A stretch of 64,000 nucleotides of DNA from Promicromonospora soli (lineage in GTDB: Bacteria; Actinomycetota; Actinomycetes; Actinomycetales; Cellulomonadaceae): contig NZ_BNAS01000002.1 in the NCBI RefSeq assembly GCF_014653785.1, positions 470,807 through 534,806 on the forward strand, written 5' to 3'. This document shows positions 44,697 to 56,427 of this stretch, one piece after another. Positions within the stretch are counted from its first letter, which is position 1. Each line of letters opens with the position of its first letter. Position numbers and translations under genes: made by a program. The notes beneath the pieces were generated by a model that saw nothing but the letters and a program-made list of their open reading frames with translations, did no database searches and was not told the DNA's origin.

Positions 44697-45479
44697 TCAG
44701 GAGCTGATCGCCGCGTCGTAGCGGTCCAGGACTACCTGCACCAGGCGCGGGTCGGCCTTTTCGGCGGCCGCCGGGCCGGCGACCGGGTCGGTCACGACGT
44801 CGGCGCCCGCCTCCAGCACACGGTCCAGGAAGTACCCGGGTGCGAGCAGGTAGGACACGACGATCACGCGTGCGGCGCCGGGAGCTCCCGATGAACCAGC
44901 GGCTCCCGGAGCACCAGCCGCCCCGCCGGCAGCCCGCGCCGCGGCCACCGCGGCGGGTACGCGCGGTTCCGCGCCCGCCCCGTACGACGGCGTCACGAAG
45001 CGTCCCAGTCGCTGGGCCAGGGCGCTCGTCACCTCCTCGACGGCTGTCGCAGCAGCCGCCACCGAGGATCCGGCGGCGGCGAGCACCACGGCGTCGTCGG
45101 ACTTGAACGGGCCGTGCGCCGCCTCGGCCGCGGCGTACCGGTCGGCCAGGATGTCGACGAGCAGGGGGTGCGGCCCGAGCGGCTCGGCAGCGACCGCCAC
45201 GCCGCCGTCGGACGCGTTGACCGCGGCGACGGCCTGCGCGATGTCATGCCGCACGTGGTACCCCGTCGACAGGAGCAGCGGCACGACGACGGCGGCGCCC
45301 GCGTCGCGCACCGCCCCGGCCAGGACCTCGCCGACCTCCGGCTTCTGCACGTCCACGAACGCCTCGCGCACGTCGAGCCCCGGCCGGGCCGCGCGGACGC
45401 CGTCGAGCAGGGCGCGCACGGCGGCCTGACCTGCAGGATCGTCGGTCCCATGGGACGTCCCGACCAGTACCGCGCTCAT
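44697..45479 (-). CDS. CbiX-type sirohydrochlorin chelatase
   Basis: A 260-residue chelatase that inserts Fe2+ or Co2+ into sirohydrochlorin (siroheme or cobalamin route). SAVLVGTSHGTDDPAGQ carries the first metal-coordinating His, and LLLSTGYHVRHDIAQAV carries the further histidines. The second half is degenerate with an Ala/Gly-rich linker (GGAAGAPGAAGSSGAPG). ATG 45479 has GGGAGAG 5 nt upstream. A longer frame reaching 45671 would read through repeat B, so it is rejected. It is downstream of ppc on the same strand. Confidence 0.9.
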   Translation of the reverse strand: MSAVLVGTSHGTDDPAGQAAVRALLDGVRAARPGLDVREAFVDVQKPEVGEVLAGAVRDAGAAVVVPLLLSTGYHVRHDIAQAVAAVNASDGGVAVAAEPLGPHPLLVDILADRYAAAEAAHGPFKSDDAVVLAAAGSSVAAAATAVEEVTSALAQRLGRFVTPSYGAGAEPRVPAAVAAARAAGGAAGAPGAAGSSGAPGAARVIVVSYLLAPGYFLDRVLEAGADVVTDPVAGPAAAEKADPRLVQVVLDRYDAAISS

Positions 45480-45553
45480 CGTCTCTCCCATCGGTCCACC
45501 GGATAGTCCCTCGAATGGTGCCCCAGGTCGGTCAATTGCACTGCGGCATCTCT

Positions 45554-45619
45554 GAGTTCGGTCGGTTGCACCGAGATCGGTCCGTTGATGGACCGATCTC
45601 GGTGCAACCGACCGAACTC
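45554..45619. repeat. Palindromic repeat B, copy 2 (between ppc and cbiX)
   Basis: This 66-bp element, homologous to hemG 1669-1734, has outer arms CGGTCGGTTGCACCGAG / CTCGGTGCAACCGACCG. It lies between the ppc stop (45668, minus strand) and the chelatase start, so it may end the ppc transcript or separate the two genes. Confidence 0.92.
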
Positions 45620-45667
45620 GCTGGCAGGCCCGCGCAACCAGCCGCCCGCGCCGCCGGCCCGCCCGGG

Positions 45668-48355
<2,688 letters not shown>

Positions 48356-48417
48356 GGGCTAGAGCCTAGGACCAGATTGCCAATACCCGTTCATCGCGTC
48401 CGGTTGTTGGTCTGGTC

Positions 48418-49326
48418 ATGACCTGTCCGACTCTGGTTGGCTGTCTCCCTGTGACCGGCTATGACACAGAGTTCCTCGGTTTCACCGTCCCGCTCCCGGT
48501 CTCCCCCGTCGAGGTTCGTGTGCTCGACTACACACATTTCTCCGTCCTGCTCGACCCGGACCGCCGGCTCGCCGCGGCCACGGCCTGCACCGTCGACGGC
48601 GCCACGCTCCTGGCCCTGCGCCGCTCCGGCCGGTGGCGGCTGGACGGCCGTGTCCCCACCGGCGAACAGTCGGGTAGCGAGCTGTACTCCGGCAACCCGC
48701 TCGACCGCGGTCACCTCGTGCGTCGCCTCGATCCCGTGTGGGGCGACGCCGAGACCGCTGCCCGGGCCAACCACGACACGTTCACCTATACGAATGCCGC
48801 GCCGCAGGTGAACAGGTTCAACCAGTCGAAGGAGCTCTGGAACGGGCTGGAGGACCACGTGCTCAAGTACGCGGCCGCCCACGACCACCGCCTGGCTGTC
48901 CAGACCGGGCCCGTCTTCGCGGCCGACGACCCGCCCTACCGGGGCGTCCGCATCCCGCGCCTGTTCTGGAAGGTCGTCGCGTGGGTAGGCCCGGGCGATG
49001 TGCTGCAGGCGACCGGTTTCGTGCTGGACCAGACCCCGCAGCTCGACGACGCGCGCCTCCAGGAGATCACTGCCCAGGCTCTGGCCAGGGACGACATCCC
49101 GCCACTGGGCCCGTTCCGGACCTACCAGGTTCCGGTGTCCGACGTCGCGGCGCTGACCCGCCTGGGCCTTGGCCCCCTGCCCGGGTCGGACGTGCTCGCG
49201 GAGCCGCCACCGACGCCGTCGGGCAGCCGGCCGACTGACATCACCATCCACCGGCTCCCGCGGGCGCGGGCCTGGTCGGAGATCCGGACCCCCGACCAGA
49301 TAGCCCTCCCCCTCCCGCCGAGCTAG
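48418..49326 (+). CDS. NUC family DNA/RNA non-specific endonuclease, cytosolic
   Basis: A 302-residue member of the EndoG/Serratia nuclease family. The catalytic motif is NPLDRGHLVRRLDP (His general base) with the Mg2+ ligand Asn in YTNAAPQVNRFNQ. There is no signal peptide or membrane segment, unlike secreted NUC nucleases. ATG 48418 is assumed; GTG 48451 is a weaker alternative. The start lies 62 nt from the ppc start, with no obvious -35 of its own. No inhibitor gene is visible nearby, so its control is unclear. Confidence 0.88.
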   Translation: MTCPTLVGCLPVTGYDTEFLGFTVPLPVSPVEVRVLDYTHFSVLLDPDRRLAAATACTVDGATLLALRRSGRWRLDGRVPTGEQSGSELYSGNPLDRGHLVRRLDPVWGDAETAARANHDTFTYTNAAPQVNRFNQSKELWNGLEDHVLKYAAAHDHRLAVQTGPVFAADDPPYRGVRIPRLFWKVVAWVGPGDVLQATGFVLDQTPQLDDARLQEITAQALARDDIPPLGPFRTYQVPVSDVAALTRLGLGPLPGSDVLAEPPPTPSGSRPTDITIHRLPRARAWSEIRTPDQIALPLPPS

Positions 49327-49334
49327 CCCTCTTT

Positions 49335-49395
49335 GTTGCGGGCGCGATCGTTGCGACTACACGCCCGTTTTAGGCGCAACGATCCCGCCCACAAC
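49335..49395. repeat. Palindromic repeat A, copy 3 (between convergent genes)
   Basis: Left arm GTTGCGGGCGCGATCGTTGC pairs with GCAACGATCCCGCCCACAAC. In inverted orientation it matches copy 1 at 57 of 61 positions, including the loop. It lies 8 nt after the nuclease stop and 7 nt from the stop of the minus-strand SDR gene. Confidence 0.93.
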
Positions 49396-49402
49396 CAACG
49401 GG

Positions 49403-50266
49403 TCAGAGGTTGTCCTGCCAGTGGTGCTGTGGCGCGTAGCCGAGGATGCGGCGGGCCTTGTCGATGCTCAGGAGCGTCTCCCGGCCCTGCAGCGGGCGCT
49501 TGACCGGCACATCGGGGAACACCTCGGCCGCGAGATCTGCCGACTCCCGCTCCATCACCGTGTCCTCGTTTGCGATCACGAACGCCTCGAACCCCGTGAA
49601 GTCCGCCTCCAGGGCTCGGCGCACGGCCTGCGCGCCGTCCCGTCCGTCGATGTAGCCCCACAGGTTCCAGCGCCGAGCCGTGGCGTCGTCCTGCCAGGAC
49701 GGGAAGGCGGCGTAGTCGCTCGGCCGCATCACGTTGGAGAAGCGCAGCGCCGCGACCTTCAGCTCGGGGTCCCATCGCGTGAAGTGCTTGCCCATCTCCT
49801 CCTCGAGCGACTTGCCGAGCGAGTAGGTGGACTGCGGCAGCACGTCGTACTCCTCGTCCACCGGCAGGTACGGCGGCGGCACGTCGAACGGCAGGCCGAG
49901 CACCGTCTCGGACGACGCCGTCACGACGTTCCGGATGCCCACGACCTGGGCGGCCCGCAGCACGTTGTACGTGCTGGGCACGTTGTTGCGGAAGGTCGCG
50001 GCGTTGGTCGCCAGACCAGGTGCGGGGATCGCGGACAGGTGCACGACGGCGTCGGCCGCCCGCCCCTCGTCCACGCCGGACAGCAGCTCGATCACCTGGC
50101 CGAGGTCCGTCAGGTCCGCGACGGTGAAGCGGCCCGGGCTGCCGGCCGGGGGCGCCACACGGTCGGTCGAGACCACGTCGTAGCCCGAGTCCGCCAGGTG
50201 CTCCACCACGAACTGGCCGAGCTTCCCGCTCGCACCCGTCACCACTACCCGCTGCTTCGTTGCCAT
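49403..50266 (-). CDS. NAD(P)-dependent epimerase/dehydratase-like SDR
   Basis: A 287-residue extended SDR. The Rossmann motif VVVTGASGKLGQF, the Ser in TASSETVLG and the Tyr-Lys pair in YSLGKSLEEE are visible. DDATARRWNLWGYIDGRDGAQAVRRALE is typical of sugar-nucleotide epimerase-like members. ATG 50266 has -10-like CAGGAT 7 nt upstream. The substrate is not known. Confidence 0.88.
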   Translation of the reverse strand: MATKQRVVVTGASGKLGQFVVEHLADSGYDVVSTDRVAPPAGSPGRFTVADLTDLGQVIELLSGVDEGRAADAVVHLSAIPAPGLATNAATFRNNVPSTYNVLRAAQVVGIRNVVTASSETVLGLPFDVPPPYLPVDEEYDVLPQSTYSLGKSLEEEMGKHFTRWDPELKVAALRFSNVMRPSDYAAFPSWQDDATARRWNLWGYIDGRDGAQAVRRALEADFTGFEAFVIANEDTVMERESADLAAEVFPDVPVKRPLQGRETLLSIDKARRILGYAPQHHWQDNL

Positions 50267-50283
50267 GCGTCCGATCCTGCCAG

Positions 50284-50297
50284 TTGGTCTCGACAAG
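50284..50297. repeat. Half-copy of repeat C
   Basis: TTGGTCTCGACAAG is the complement of a repeat C right-arm segment, in the gap between the SDR start and the nfo stop. Confidence 0.55.
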
Positions 50298-50309
50298 CAG
50301 CGGATGGGG

Positions 50310-51095
50310 TCAGCCCAGGCGTTCGCGCAGCCAGGCGATGTCCGGGGCCATGTCGCCCTTGGTCTCGCAGATGACGGGGGCGTCCGCCGCCGCGATCACA
50401 CCTACCAACAGCTCCTCGGGAATGGTGCCCTCGCCGAAGTGGGTGTGCCGGTCCGCGCCCGACCCTGCGGGGTCGCGCGAGTCGTTCGCATGCACCAGGT
50501 CGATGCGGCCCGTGATTGCGCGAACCTGGTCGACGGCCGTCGCGAGGTCGAACCCGCTGGCCCAGGCGTGGCACGTGTCGAGGGTGAACCCGACGTTGTC
50601 CCCGCCGTTGGCCGTGGCGATCGCCGCCCACAGCTGCTCGATCCGCTCCAGGCGGCGGGACATGGAGTAGTCGCCGCCCGCTGTGTTCTCGATGAGCACC
50701 GGGACGTCGGTCTCGAGGGCGTCGATGGCCTTGCGCCAGTTGTCGAACCCCTTGGCCGGCTCGTCGTTCGCGGTGACATGCCCGCCGTGCACCACCACGC
50801 CCTTGGCGCCGATCGCGCCGGCGCCGTCCATGATCTGCTGCAGCAGCTTGCGGCTCGGGATACGGATCCGGTTGTTGGTCGACGCCACGTTGATCACGTA
50901 CGGCGCGTGCACGTAGAGGTCCAGGCCGGCCGCCGCGGCGTCGGCGCGGAGCGCCTCCGCACCGCCCTCGTACGGAAGGTCCGGGACCTTCCACGCCTGC
51001 GGGTCGCTGAGGAACACCTGCACCGTGTCCGCGCCGAGCGTCTTCGCCGCGCCGATCGCGTCGGTCAGGTCCACGTGTGCGCCGATCTTCACCAT
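50310..51095 (-). CDS. nfo: Endonuclease IV (AP endonuclease)
   Basis: A 261-residue TIM-barrel AP endonuclease for base-excision repair. Zn ligands and motifs are visible: KIGAHVDLT, LYVHAPYVIN, VVVHGGHVT, VLIENTAGGD, TLDTCHAWASGFD, VHANDSRDPAGSGADRH (with HTHFGEG after it) and ICETKG. ATG 51095 lies 6 nt after -10 TAGGGT, so the mRNA is probably leaderless. Confidence 0.95.
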   Translation of the reverse strand: MVKIGAHVDLTDAIGAAKTLGADTVQVFLSDPQAWKVPDLPYEGGAEALRADAAAAGLDLYVHAPYVINVASTNNRIRIPSRKLLQQIMDGAGAIGAKGVVVHGGHVTANDEPAKGFDNWRKAIDALETDVPVLIENTAGGDYSMSRRLERIEQLWAAIATANGGDNVGFTLDTCHAWASGFDLATAVDQVRAITGRIDLVHANDSRDPAGSGADRHTHFGEGTIPEELLVGVIAAADAPVICETKGDMAPDIAWLRERLG

Positions 51096-51150
51096 GGCCC
51101 CACCCTAGAACGGCTCACCGACACGCGACGGCGGGGCGGCTGCCTGCGGC

Positions 51151-51197
51151 GGCCGACGACGGCCGACGACGTGCGACGGCCGACGACGGCCGACGAC
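51151..51197 (+). repeat. GGCCGACGAC minisatellite after the first propeller gene
   Basis: GGCCGACGAC occurs at 51151, 51161, 51178 and 51188, in two pairs separated by GTGCGAC. It lies just beyond the stop (51199-51201) of the minus-strand propeller gene and upstream of nfo. Confidence 0.9.
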
Positions 51198-51198
51198 G

Positions 51199-52854
51199 TC
51201 AACCGATCCCGCGGATGCCGACCGGGGTGACCTCCAGCAGGTTGCCGTCCACCGCGACCAGCCGGGCGGCCTGACTCTGGCTGACGACGCCGGCCGCGGT
51301 CCCGTCCCAGACCAGCGCGCCCGACGCGGCGTCGAGCGACACCAGCCCGGACCCACGGGACTCGCCCCGCAGCACGAGGAGCACGGACTGCCCGTCGCTG
51401 AAGGCCTGGGACACGTACGCGTTGCCGTAGCGCCAGTCGTCCACGCCCTCGGCGGGATCCCACGCCCACCGCAGGTCGCCAGTGGCGAGGTCCAGTCCGT
51501 GGACCCTCCCGTCCCAGACCGTGAAGGCCACTGCCATCCCGGCGACCTGGGCGAGGAACTGCGGGCTTCCGGCCTCTATCGCGGCTTCCCAGCGCCGTGT
51601 CCCGTCAGCCGAATAGGACAGCAGGTGCTGCCCGGACCGGTCGGCTGCGAGGAGCGTCGCCGCATCGGGCTCGTCCGTGGTCTGCGGACGGCTCACCCGC
51701 CCGGCGATCTCGCCGACGACGTCACCGTCGGGGGAGAACAGCAGGCTGTTCATCGTGCCGTCGGACGCGCGGACGATCGTCTGCGCGACATACCCGCCTG
51801 TGTCGAGGCTGAACACCGAGCTCGACCCCGGCTCACCGTCCCTGGTGAGCACCACACCGTCCGAGGTGACTGCAGCGCGGAGGCCGCAGCCCCGCACGTC
51901 GACGAGATCCGCCTCGATCTGCGCGCCGAACGCATCGGGGTCGAGCTGGTCGGTGGTCCTCGACCCGTCCCAGAGCACGCCGAGCCCGACCCAGCAGGCC
52001 TCGGCCGCCATCGCCCGGAACGGAACGGTCACGCTCCAGCGCACCTCGCCCGTTACCGCGTCCTCGGCACGCAGGAGCAGGTCCCGGCCGCCCTCGATCG
52101 TCAGGGTGCATCCCATGTCGGTGCACTCGGCGGTGCCCAGGTCCACAGGTGTCCGGGGCCCGACTCGCTTGGCGCGCAGCACGGTCGCGTCCGGCCCGGG
52201 GCGGGGGCTCCCGTACCGCCCCGCGTCCCCGGCTTCGAGCACCCGAGGGGCCGAGGCCACACCGTCGGGCCCCACGGTGATGACTGCACGGCTCGCGCCA
52301 GAACCCTGCAGGCATACCAGGGCCGACGCCGCTATCTCGGATGCCCCCGGGTAACCGGTCGGCCCGCAGTCCGGGTCCACGCCGAGCGGGACGGTCCAAG
52401 CCTCCTCGCCGGATGCCGGGTCCAGTGCGACCAGCTCGCCGTCGGACTCGAAGACGAGCAGGTCGCCGAGGGCGGCCACCTTGGTCCGGCTTCGGTCCGC
52501 GAAGGCCCCGAGGGAACCGACCTCGCCCTCCCAAGCCCACGTCTGCCGCATGGGCGTGGACACGTCCACGACACCCCCGCGGACGTCGCGTATCCGCTCC
52601 ATCCGGGCGTTGTCCCGCACGCCGTCGACGACGAACCCCGTCCCGAGCGCGATCGCCAGCACCGCTGCGACCGGCCCGAGCGTACGTAGTCCGCGGCCCA
52701 GGCCGGACACCGGCGGCCGGCTCGCCGCTGAGTCGTTCTCGTCCGGGACTTCCGTGCCGCCGGGACGCGGCGGGGCGACGGGCGCGTCCGGGTCGCCCGC
52801 ATCGTCGACCAGGTCGAAGACGAACGCATCGCCCCCGCCCGGATCAGTTGCCAT
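51199..52854 (-). CDS. Membrane-anchored PQQ-type beta-propeller protein, paralogue 1
   Basis: A 551-residue type II membrane protein. N-terminal cytosolic peptide DAFVFDLVDD, a membrane helix (GPVAAVLAIALGTGFVVDGV), a juxtamembrane MERIRDVRGGVVDV, then a 6-8-bladed propeller made of GxLVALDPASGEEAWTVPLG-type PQQ/BamB blades. Three cysteine pairs are visible (DPDCG/LVCLQG; ECTDMGC; EACW/VRGCGL), suggesting disulfides outside the cell. It ends with TPVGIRGIG. ATG 52854 lies 7 nt after -10 TACTCT. Confidence 0.9.
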   Translation of the reverse strand: MATDPGGGDAFVFDLVDDAGDPDAPVAPPRPGGTEVPDENDSAASRPPVSGLGRGLRTLGPVAAVLAIALGTGFVVDGVRDNARMERIRDVRGGVVDVSTPMRQTWAWEGEVGSLGAFADRSRTKVAALGDLLVFESDGELVALDPASGEEAWTVPLGVDPDCGPTGYPGASEIAASALVCLQGSGASRAVITVGPDGVASAPRVLEAGDAGRYGSPRPGPDATVLRAKRVGPRTPVDLGTAECTDMGCTLTIEGGRDLLLRAEDAVTGEVRWSVTVPFRAMAAEACWVGLGVLWDGSRTTDQLDPDAFGAQIEADLVDVRGCGLRAAVTSDGVVLTRDGEPGSSSVFSLDTGGYVAQTIVRASDGTMNSLLFSPDGDVVGEIAGRVSRPQTTDEPDAATLLAADRSGQHLLSYSADGTRRWEAAIEAGSPQFLAQVAGMAVAFTVWDGRVHGLDLATGDLRWAWDPAEGVDDWRYGNAYVSQAFSDGQSVLLVLRGESRGSGLVSLDAASGALVWDGTAAGVVSQSQAARLVAVDGNLLEVTPVGIRGIG

Positions 52855-52861
52855 GGGGCCG

Positions 52862-52867
52862 AGAGTA
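52862..52867 (-). promoter_or_regulatory. -10 box of propeller paralogue 1
   Basis: TACTCT on the minus strand, 7 nt before ATG 52854. Same context as in paralogues 2-4 (AT-TACNCT-cgNccNc-ATG type). A leaderless mRNA is predicted. Confidence 0.7.
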
Positions 52868-52929
52868 TGCCTGGCAGGTCCCAGTCACACCCAAGAGGCG
52901 CGGCCGCTCATTCGGCCCGGCCCACTCAC

Positions 52930-54597
52930 TCACCCCAGCCCGCGGACGCCGGCGGGCGTGACCTCCAGCAGGTTGCCGTCCACGGCGATCAGCGACTTGT
53001 CGAACTCCTGGGCCGTGGCGTCGGTGACGGCCTCCTGCGCGTGCTGCTCCCAGACCACCTCGCCCGAGTCCACATCGAGCGACACCAGCCCTGCGCGGCC
53101 GGAGCCGTTCTCGGTGAGGAGGAGGACGGACTGCCCGTCGGTGAAGGTCCGGGACACGTACAGGTCCTCGAGGTGCGTACCGTCGGCGTCGGCCGAGCTG
53201 TCCCACACCCACCGCTCGTCGCCGGTGGCGACGTCCAGCCCGTGCACCGTCCCGGAGCCCGTCATGACCACCGCCGTCCCGTCCACCTGAGCGAGGAAGA
53301 GCTGGGTGTCCGCCGCCGGCGTCTGGACCACCTCCCAGCGCAGCGTCGTGTCCGTCTCGTAGGCCCGCAGGCGCGGCCCGGACGCCACCAGGAACGTGGC
53401 CGGCCCCGACCCGTCCGTCACACCAGGTTCCAGCGCATGGCCTGCTATCTCGCCGACACGGTCACCGTCGGCGGCGTACAGGACGGTCCCCGCCGTGCCC
53501 TCGAAGGTGGACTCGGTGAACCCGCCCCCGGCGAGGCTGGTCACGCCGCCCATCCCGGGCTCGATCGTCGTGCCGAGCGGCACCCCGTCCGCGGTCACGG
53601 CGGCCTCGATCCCGCAGCCGTACAGCTGCACCAGATCGGCCGCGATCCGCGCACCGAAGGCGCCGGGGTCGAGCATCTGCTCGAAGTCCACCCAGTTGTC
53701 CGAGCCGTCCCAGGACGTGCCGAGCCAGTTGTTGCACTGGTCGGCGCGCGTAGACCGGAACGGGACAGTCACGCTCCAGCGCTCCTCGCCCGTGACCGCA
53801 TCCTCGGCGCGGAGCACCAGGCCCTGGCCCGCCTCGACGGTCCCGGTGCACTCACCCATGTCGTTGCACACCGCGTCCCCGACGTCCACCGCCGATCCGT
53901 CCCGCTTCGCACGCAGCACCGTCCCGCCTGGCCCGGACCGGGGTTCCCCAAATTTCCGCGTGTCGGCAGAGTCGAGCGCCCGCGGGGCCCGGACCACGCC
54001 CCCGGGCCCGACCACCGTGACCTCGCGGTCGGCGCCGGCGCCCTGGAGACACACCAGGGCCGACGTCGCCACGTTCTCCCACCCGGCGGCACCGAACGGT
54101 CCGCAGTCGGGGTCCTCGCCCAGGGGTACGGTCCACGCCTCGTCGCCAGTAGCCGGGTTCAGGGCGATCAGCTCGCCCTCGGACCGGAACACGAGCATGT
54201 CGCCGAGCACGGCCACCTCGTTCCGCCGCCCCTCGTCGATGGCCTCGCGGGAACCGACGAGGCCCTCCCACTTCCACGTTTCCTTCAGCGGGGAGGAGAC
54301 GTCTGCGACACCCCCGCGGACGTCGCGCATCCGTTCCATCCGCGCGTCGTCCCGCACGCCGTCGACCGCCAGTCCGGTGCCGAGGGCGACGGCGAGGAGC
54401 GCCGCGACGGGCGCGATCGTTCGCAGCTTCCCACCCGGCCCGCCCGACGTCGGCGGCTCGCCGCTCCCGAGTTCGTCACCGTCCGGATCTTCCCCGCCAT
54501 CAGCACCGGTGCGGGTGAGCTGTGCCTCGGGACCGGCCGTGCCGTCGTCGACCAGGTCGAAGACGAACGCACCGCCCTCGACCGGGTCGCGTGCCAT
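52930..54597 (-). CDS. Membrane-anchored PQQ-type beta-propeller protein, paralogue 2
   Basis: A 555-residue protein with GAFVFDLVDD at residues 9-18, a membrane helix (VAALLAVALGTGLAVDGV), the juxtamembrane MERMRDVRGGVADV and the propeller (GELIALNPATGDEAWTVPLG). The cysteine pairs are DPDCG/LVCLQG, AVCNDMGEC and QCNNW/LYGCGI. It ends with TPAGVRGLG. ATG 54597 lies 7 nt after -10 TACCCT. The close match to paralogue 1 across the whole length indicates tandem duplication. Confidence 0.9.
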   Translation of the reverse strand: MARDPVEGGAFVFDLVDDGTAGPEAQLTRTGADGGEDPDGDELGSGEPPTSGGPGGKLRTIAPVAALLAVALGTGLAVDGVRDDARMERMRDVRGGVADVSSPLKETWKWEGLVGSREAIDEGRRNEVAVLGDMLVFRSEGELIALNPATGDEAWTVPLGEDPDCGPFGAAGWENVATSALVCLQGAGADREVTVVGPGGVVRAPRALDSADTRKFGEPRSGPGGTVLRAKRDGSAVDVGDAVCNDMGECTGTVEAGQGLVLRAEDAVTGEERWSVTVPFRSTRADQCNNWLGTSWDGSDNWVDFEQMLDPGAFGARIAADLVQLYGCGIEAAVTADGVPLGTTIEPGMGGVTSLAGGGFTESTFEGTAGTVLYAADGDRVGEIAGHALEPGVTDGSGPATFLVASGPRLRAYETDTTLRWEVVQTPAADTQLFLAQVDGTAVVMTGSGTVHGLDVATGDERWVWDSSADADGTHLEDLYVSRTFTDGQSVLLLTENGSGRAGLVSLDVDSGEVVWEQHAQEAVTDATAQEFDKSLIAVDGNLLEVTPAGVRGLG

Positions 54598-54604
54598 GCG
54601 GTCG

Positions 54605-54610
54605 AGGGTA
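54605..54610 (-). promoter_or_regulatory. -10 box of propeller paralogue 2
   Basis: TACCCT on the minus strand, 7 nt before ATG 54597. A leaderless mRNA is predicted. Confidence 0.7.
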
Positions 54611-54641
54611 TGCCGGGGAGGTCAGGGTTACATCCGAAACC

Positions 54642-56339
54642 TCATCCGAGACCGCGGACGCCGGTCGAGGTGACCTCCAGCAGGTTGCCGTCCACCGCCA
54701 CCAGGTCGCCCGAAACGCCCCGTTCGACCACGTCGCCGTTGCGCGGGTCGAACGCGGTGGTCGCCCCGCCACCGGCCTGGTGCCAGACCACCTCGCCCGA
54801 GCCGGCGTCGAGCACCACCATGCCGCGGGCTCCGCCGCTCTCCACCACGTTCAGCAGCAGCACGAGCTCGCCGTCGGTGAACGCCTGCGCCACGTTGGCG
54901 CTCCCGAAGTAGCCGCCGTCCGAGCCCGACTCGGCGCCGGAGCCGTCCCAGAGCCACTTGTCCTCGCCCGTGGCCAGGTCCAGGCCGCGCACGGTCCCGG
55001 CCCCGCTCGTGATCACCACCGTCTCGCCCACCTGGGCGAGGAACTCCTGCCCGCCCGACTGGAGCGTGATGTCCCAGCGCACGGTCCCGTCCGCCTCGTG
55101 GGCTGTCATCCGCCGTCTGGGTTCGTCGATGGCGATCAGCGTGGCCGCACCCGCCTCGTCCGTGGACCGCGCGGGGATCACGTACCCGCTGATCTCGCCG
55201 ACCACGTCGCCGGCGTCGTCGTACAGGGTGGTTCGCGGCACGTCGCTCCAGGTCGTGCCCAGGTACCCGCCCGAACCGAGCCCGTCCACGAAGCTCAGGC
55301 CCGGCGGGAACGCGGCGCCGAGGAGCACGCCGTCGGGTGTGACAGCCGACTGGACGCCGCAGCCCTGCAGGTTGATGAGGTCGGCCCAGACCCGGGCGCC
55401 GAAGGCGTCGGGGGCGAGCTGCCCGTTGAGATCCACCCGGTTCTCCGAGCCGCCCCACTCCGCGCCGTACGTGGTGGTGCACTGCAAAGCCGGCGTCGCC
55501 CGGAACGGTATCGTCACGCTCCAGCGCACCTCGCCCGTGACCGCGTCCTCCGCGCGGAGGACCAGATCCCGCCCGGTCCGGATGATCCCGGTGCACTCTC
55601 CCGCCCCGTTGCACCGGGTGTCGCGGTCCACCGCCGACACGGGCCCCACGCGCATCGCGCGCAGCACCGTTCCGTCCGGCCCGGTGTGGGGCGACCCGTG
55701 CTCCCGCGATTCCGCGGCGTCGAGCACCCGCGGCGCCGACGCCGCGCCGCCGGGCCCGACCACCATCGCCGCGCGGCTTGCGCCGCGCCCCTCCAGGCAC
55801 ACCAGCGACGGCGTCCTCGGGTCCTCCCACACCGGTGAGACCACCGGCCCGCACTCCGGGTCCTCGCCGAGCGGGATGGTCCAGGTCTCCTCGCCCGTGG
55901 CAGGGTCCAGCGCGACCAGCTCACCCTTGGACTCGAACACCAGCTCGTCGCCGAGCACCGCGACATCGGTGGTGCCCTCGCCGACGTCGACCGCACCGCT
56001 CCAGGCCCAGACCTGATCCAGCGGCGAGGCCAGGTCCGTCACGCCCCCGGGGACGTCACGCATCCGCTCCATCCGCGCGCCGTCGCGGGCGCCGTCGACC
56101 GCGAGCCCGGTGCCGAGCACTATCGCGAGGACCGCCGCCACCGGCGCGGCACCTCGCCACGTCCAGCCCGGGCGGGCCGGGACCGGCGGCTCGCCCGACC
56201 AGGCCTCGTCGCCGTCAGCGCCGGCCCGGCCGTACGCGCCGTCCGCGCCGTCCGGGCGTGTCGGCACATCGAGGCCGACGGCGTCGTCGTCGACCAGATC
56301 GAAGACGAACGCCTCACCCTCGTCCGGGTCGCGCGCCAT
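54642..56339 (-). CDS. Membrane-anchored PQQ-type beta-propeller protein, paralogue 3
   Basis: A 565-residue protein with EAFVFDLVDDDAV at the start, a membrane helix (APVAAVLAIVLGTGLAVDGA), MERMRDVPGGVTDL and a propeller (GELVALDPATGEETWTIPLG). Cysteine pairs are DPECG/LVCLEG, RCNGAGEC and QCTTT/LQGCGV. It ends with TSTGVRGLG. ATG 56339 lies 7 nt after -10 TACGCT. The N-terminal tail is longer and acidic (DGADGAYGRAGADGDE). Confidence 0.9.
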   Translation of the reverse strand: MARDPDEGEAFVFDLVDDDAVGLDVPTRPDGADGAYGRAGADGDEAWSGEPPVPARPGWTWRGAAPVAAVLAIVLGTGLAVDGARDGARMERMRDVPGGVTDLASPLDQVWAWSGAVDVGEGTTDVAVLGDELVFESKGELVALDPATGEETWTIPLGEDPECGPVVSPVWEDPRTPSLVCLEGRGASRAAMVVGPGGAASAPRVLDAAESREHGSPHTGPDGTVLRAMRVGPVSAVDRDTRCNGAGECTGIIRTGRDLVLRAEDAVTGEVRWSVTIPFRATPALQCTTTYGAEWGGSENRVDLNGQLAPDAFGARVWADLINLQGCGVQSAVTPDGVLLGAAFPPGLSFVDGLGSGGYLGTTWSDVPRTTLYDDAGDVVGEISGYVIPARSTDEAGAATLIAIDEPRRRMTAHEADGTVRWDITLQSGGQEFLAQVGETVVITSGAGTVRGLDLATGEDKWLWDGSGAESGSDGGYFGSANVAQAFTDGELVLLLNVVESGGARGMVVLDAGSGEVVWHQAGGGATTAFDPRNGDVVERGVSGDLVAVDGNLLEVTSTGVRGLG

Positions 56340-56346
56340 GCGGCTG

Positions 56347-56352
56347 AGCGTA
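56347..56352 (-). promoter_or_regulatory. -10 box of propeller paralogue 3
   Basis: TACGCT on the minus strand, 7 nt before ATG 56339. A leaderless mRNA is predicted. Confidence 0.7.
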
Positions 56353-56427
56353 ACCCCGGGCGGGGGCTCGTTTCAGGCCTCGCCTGCCGCCCTGCGCCGT
56401 GCCTCCGGCTCAGGCGGCTCCGGGACC

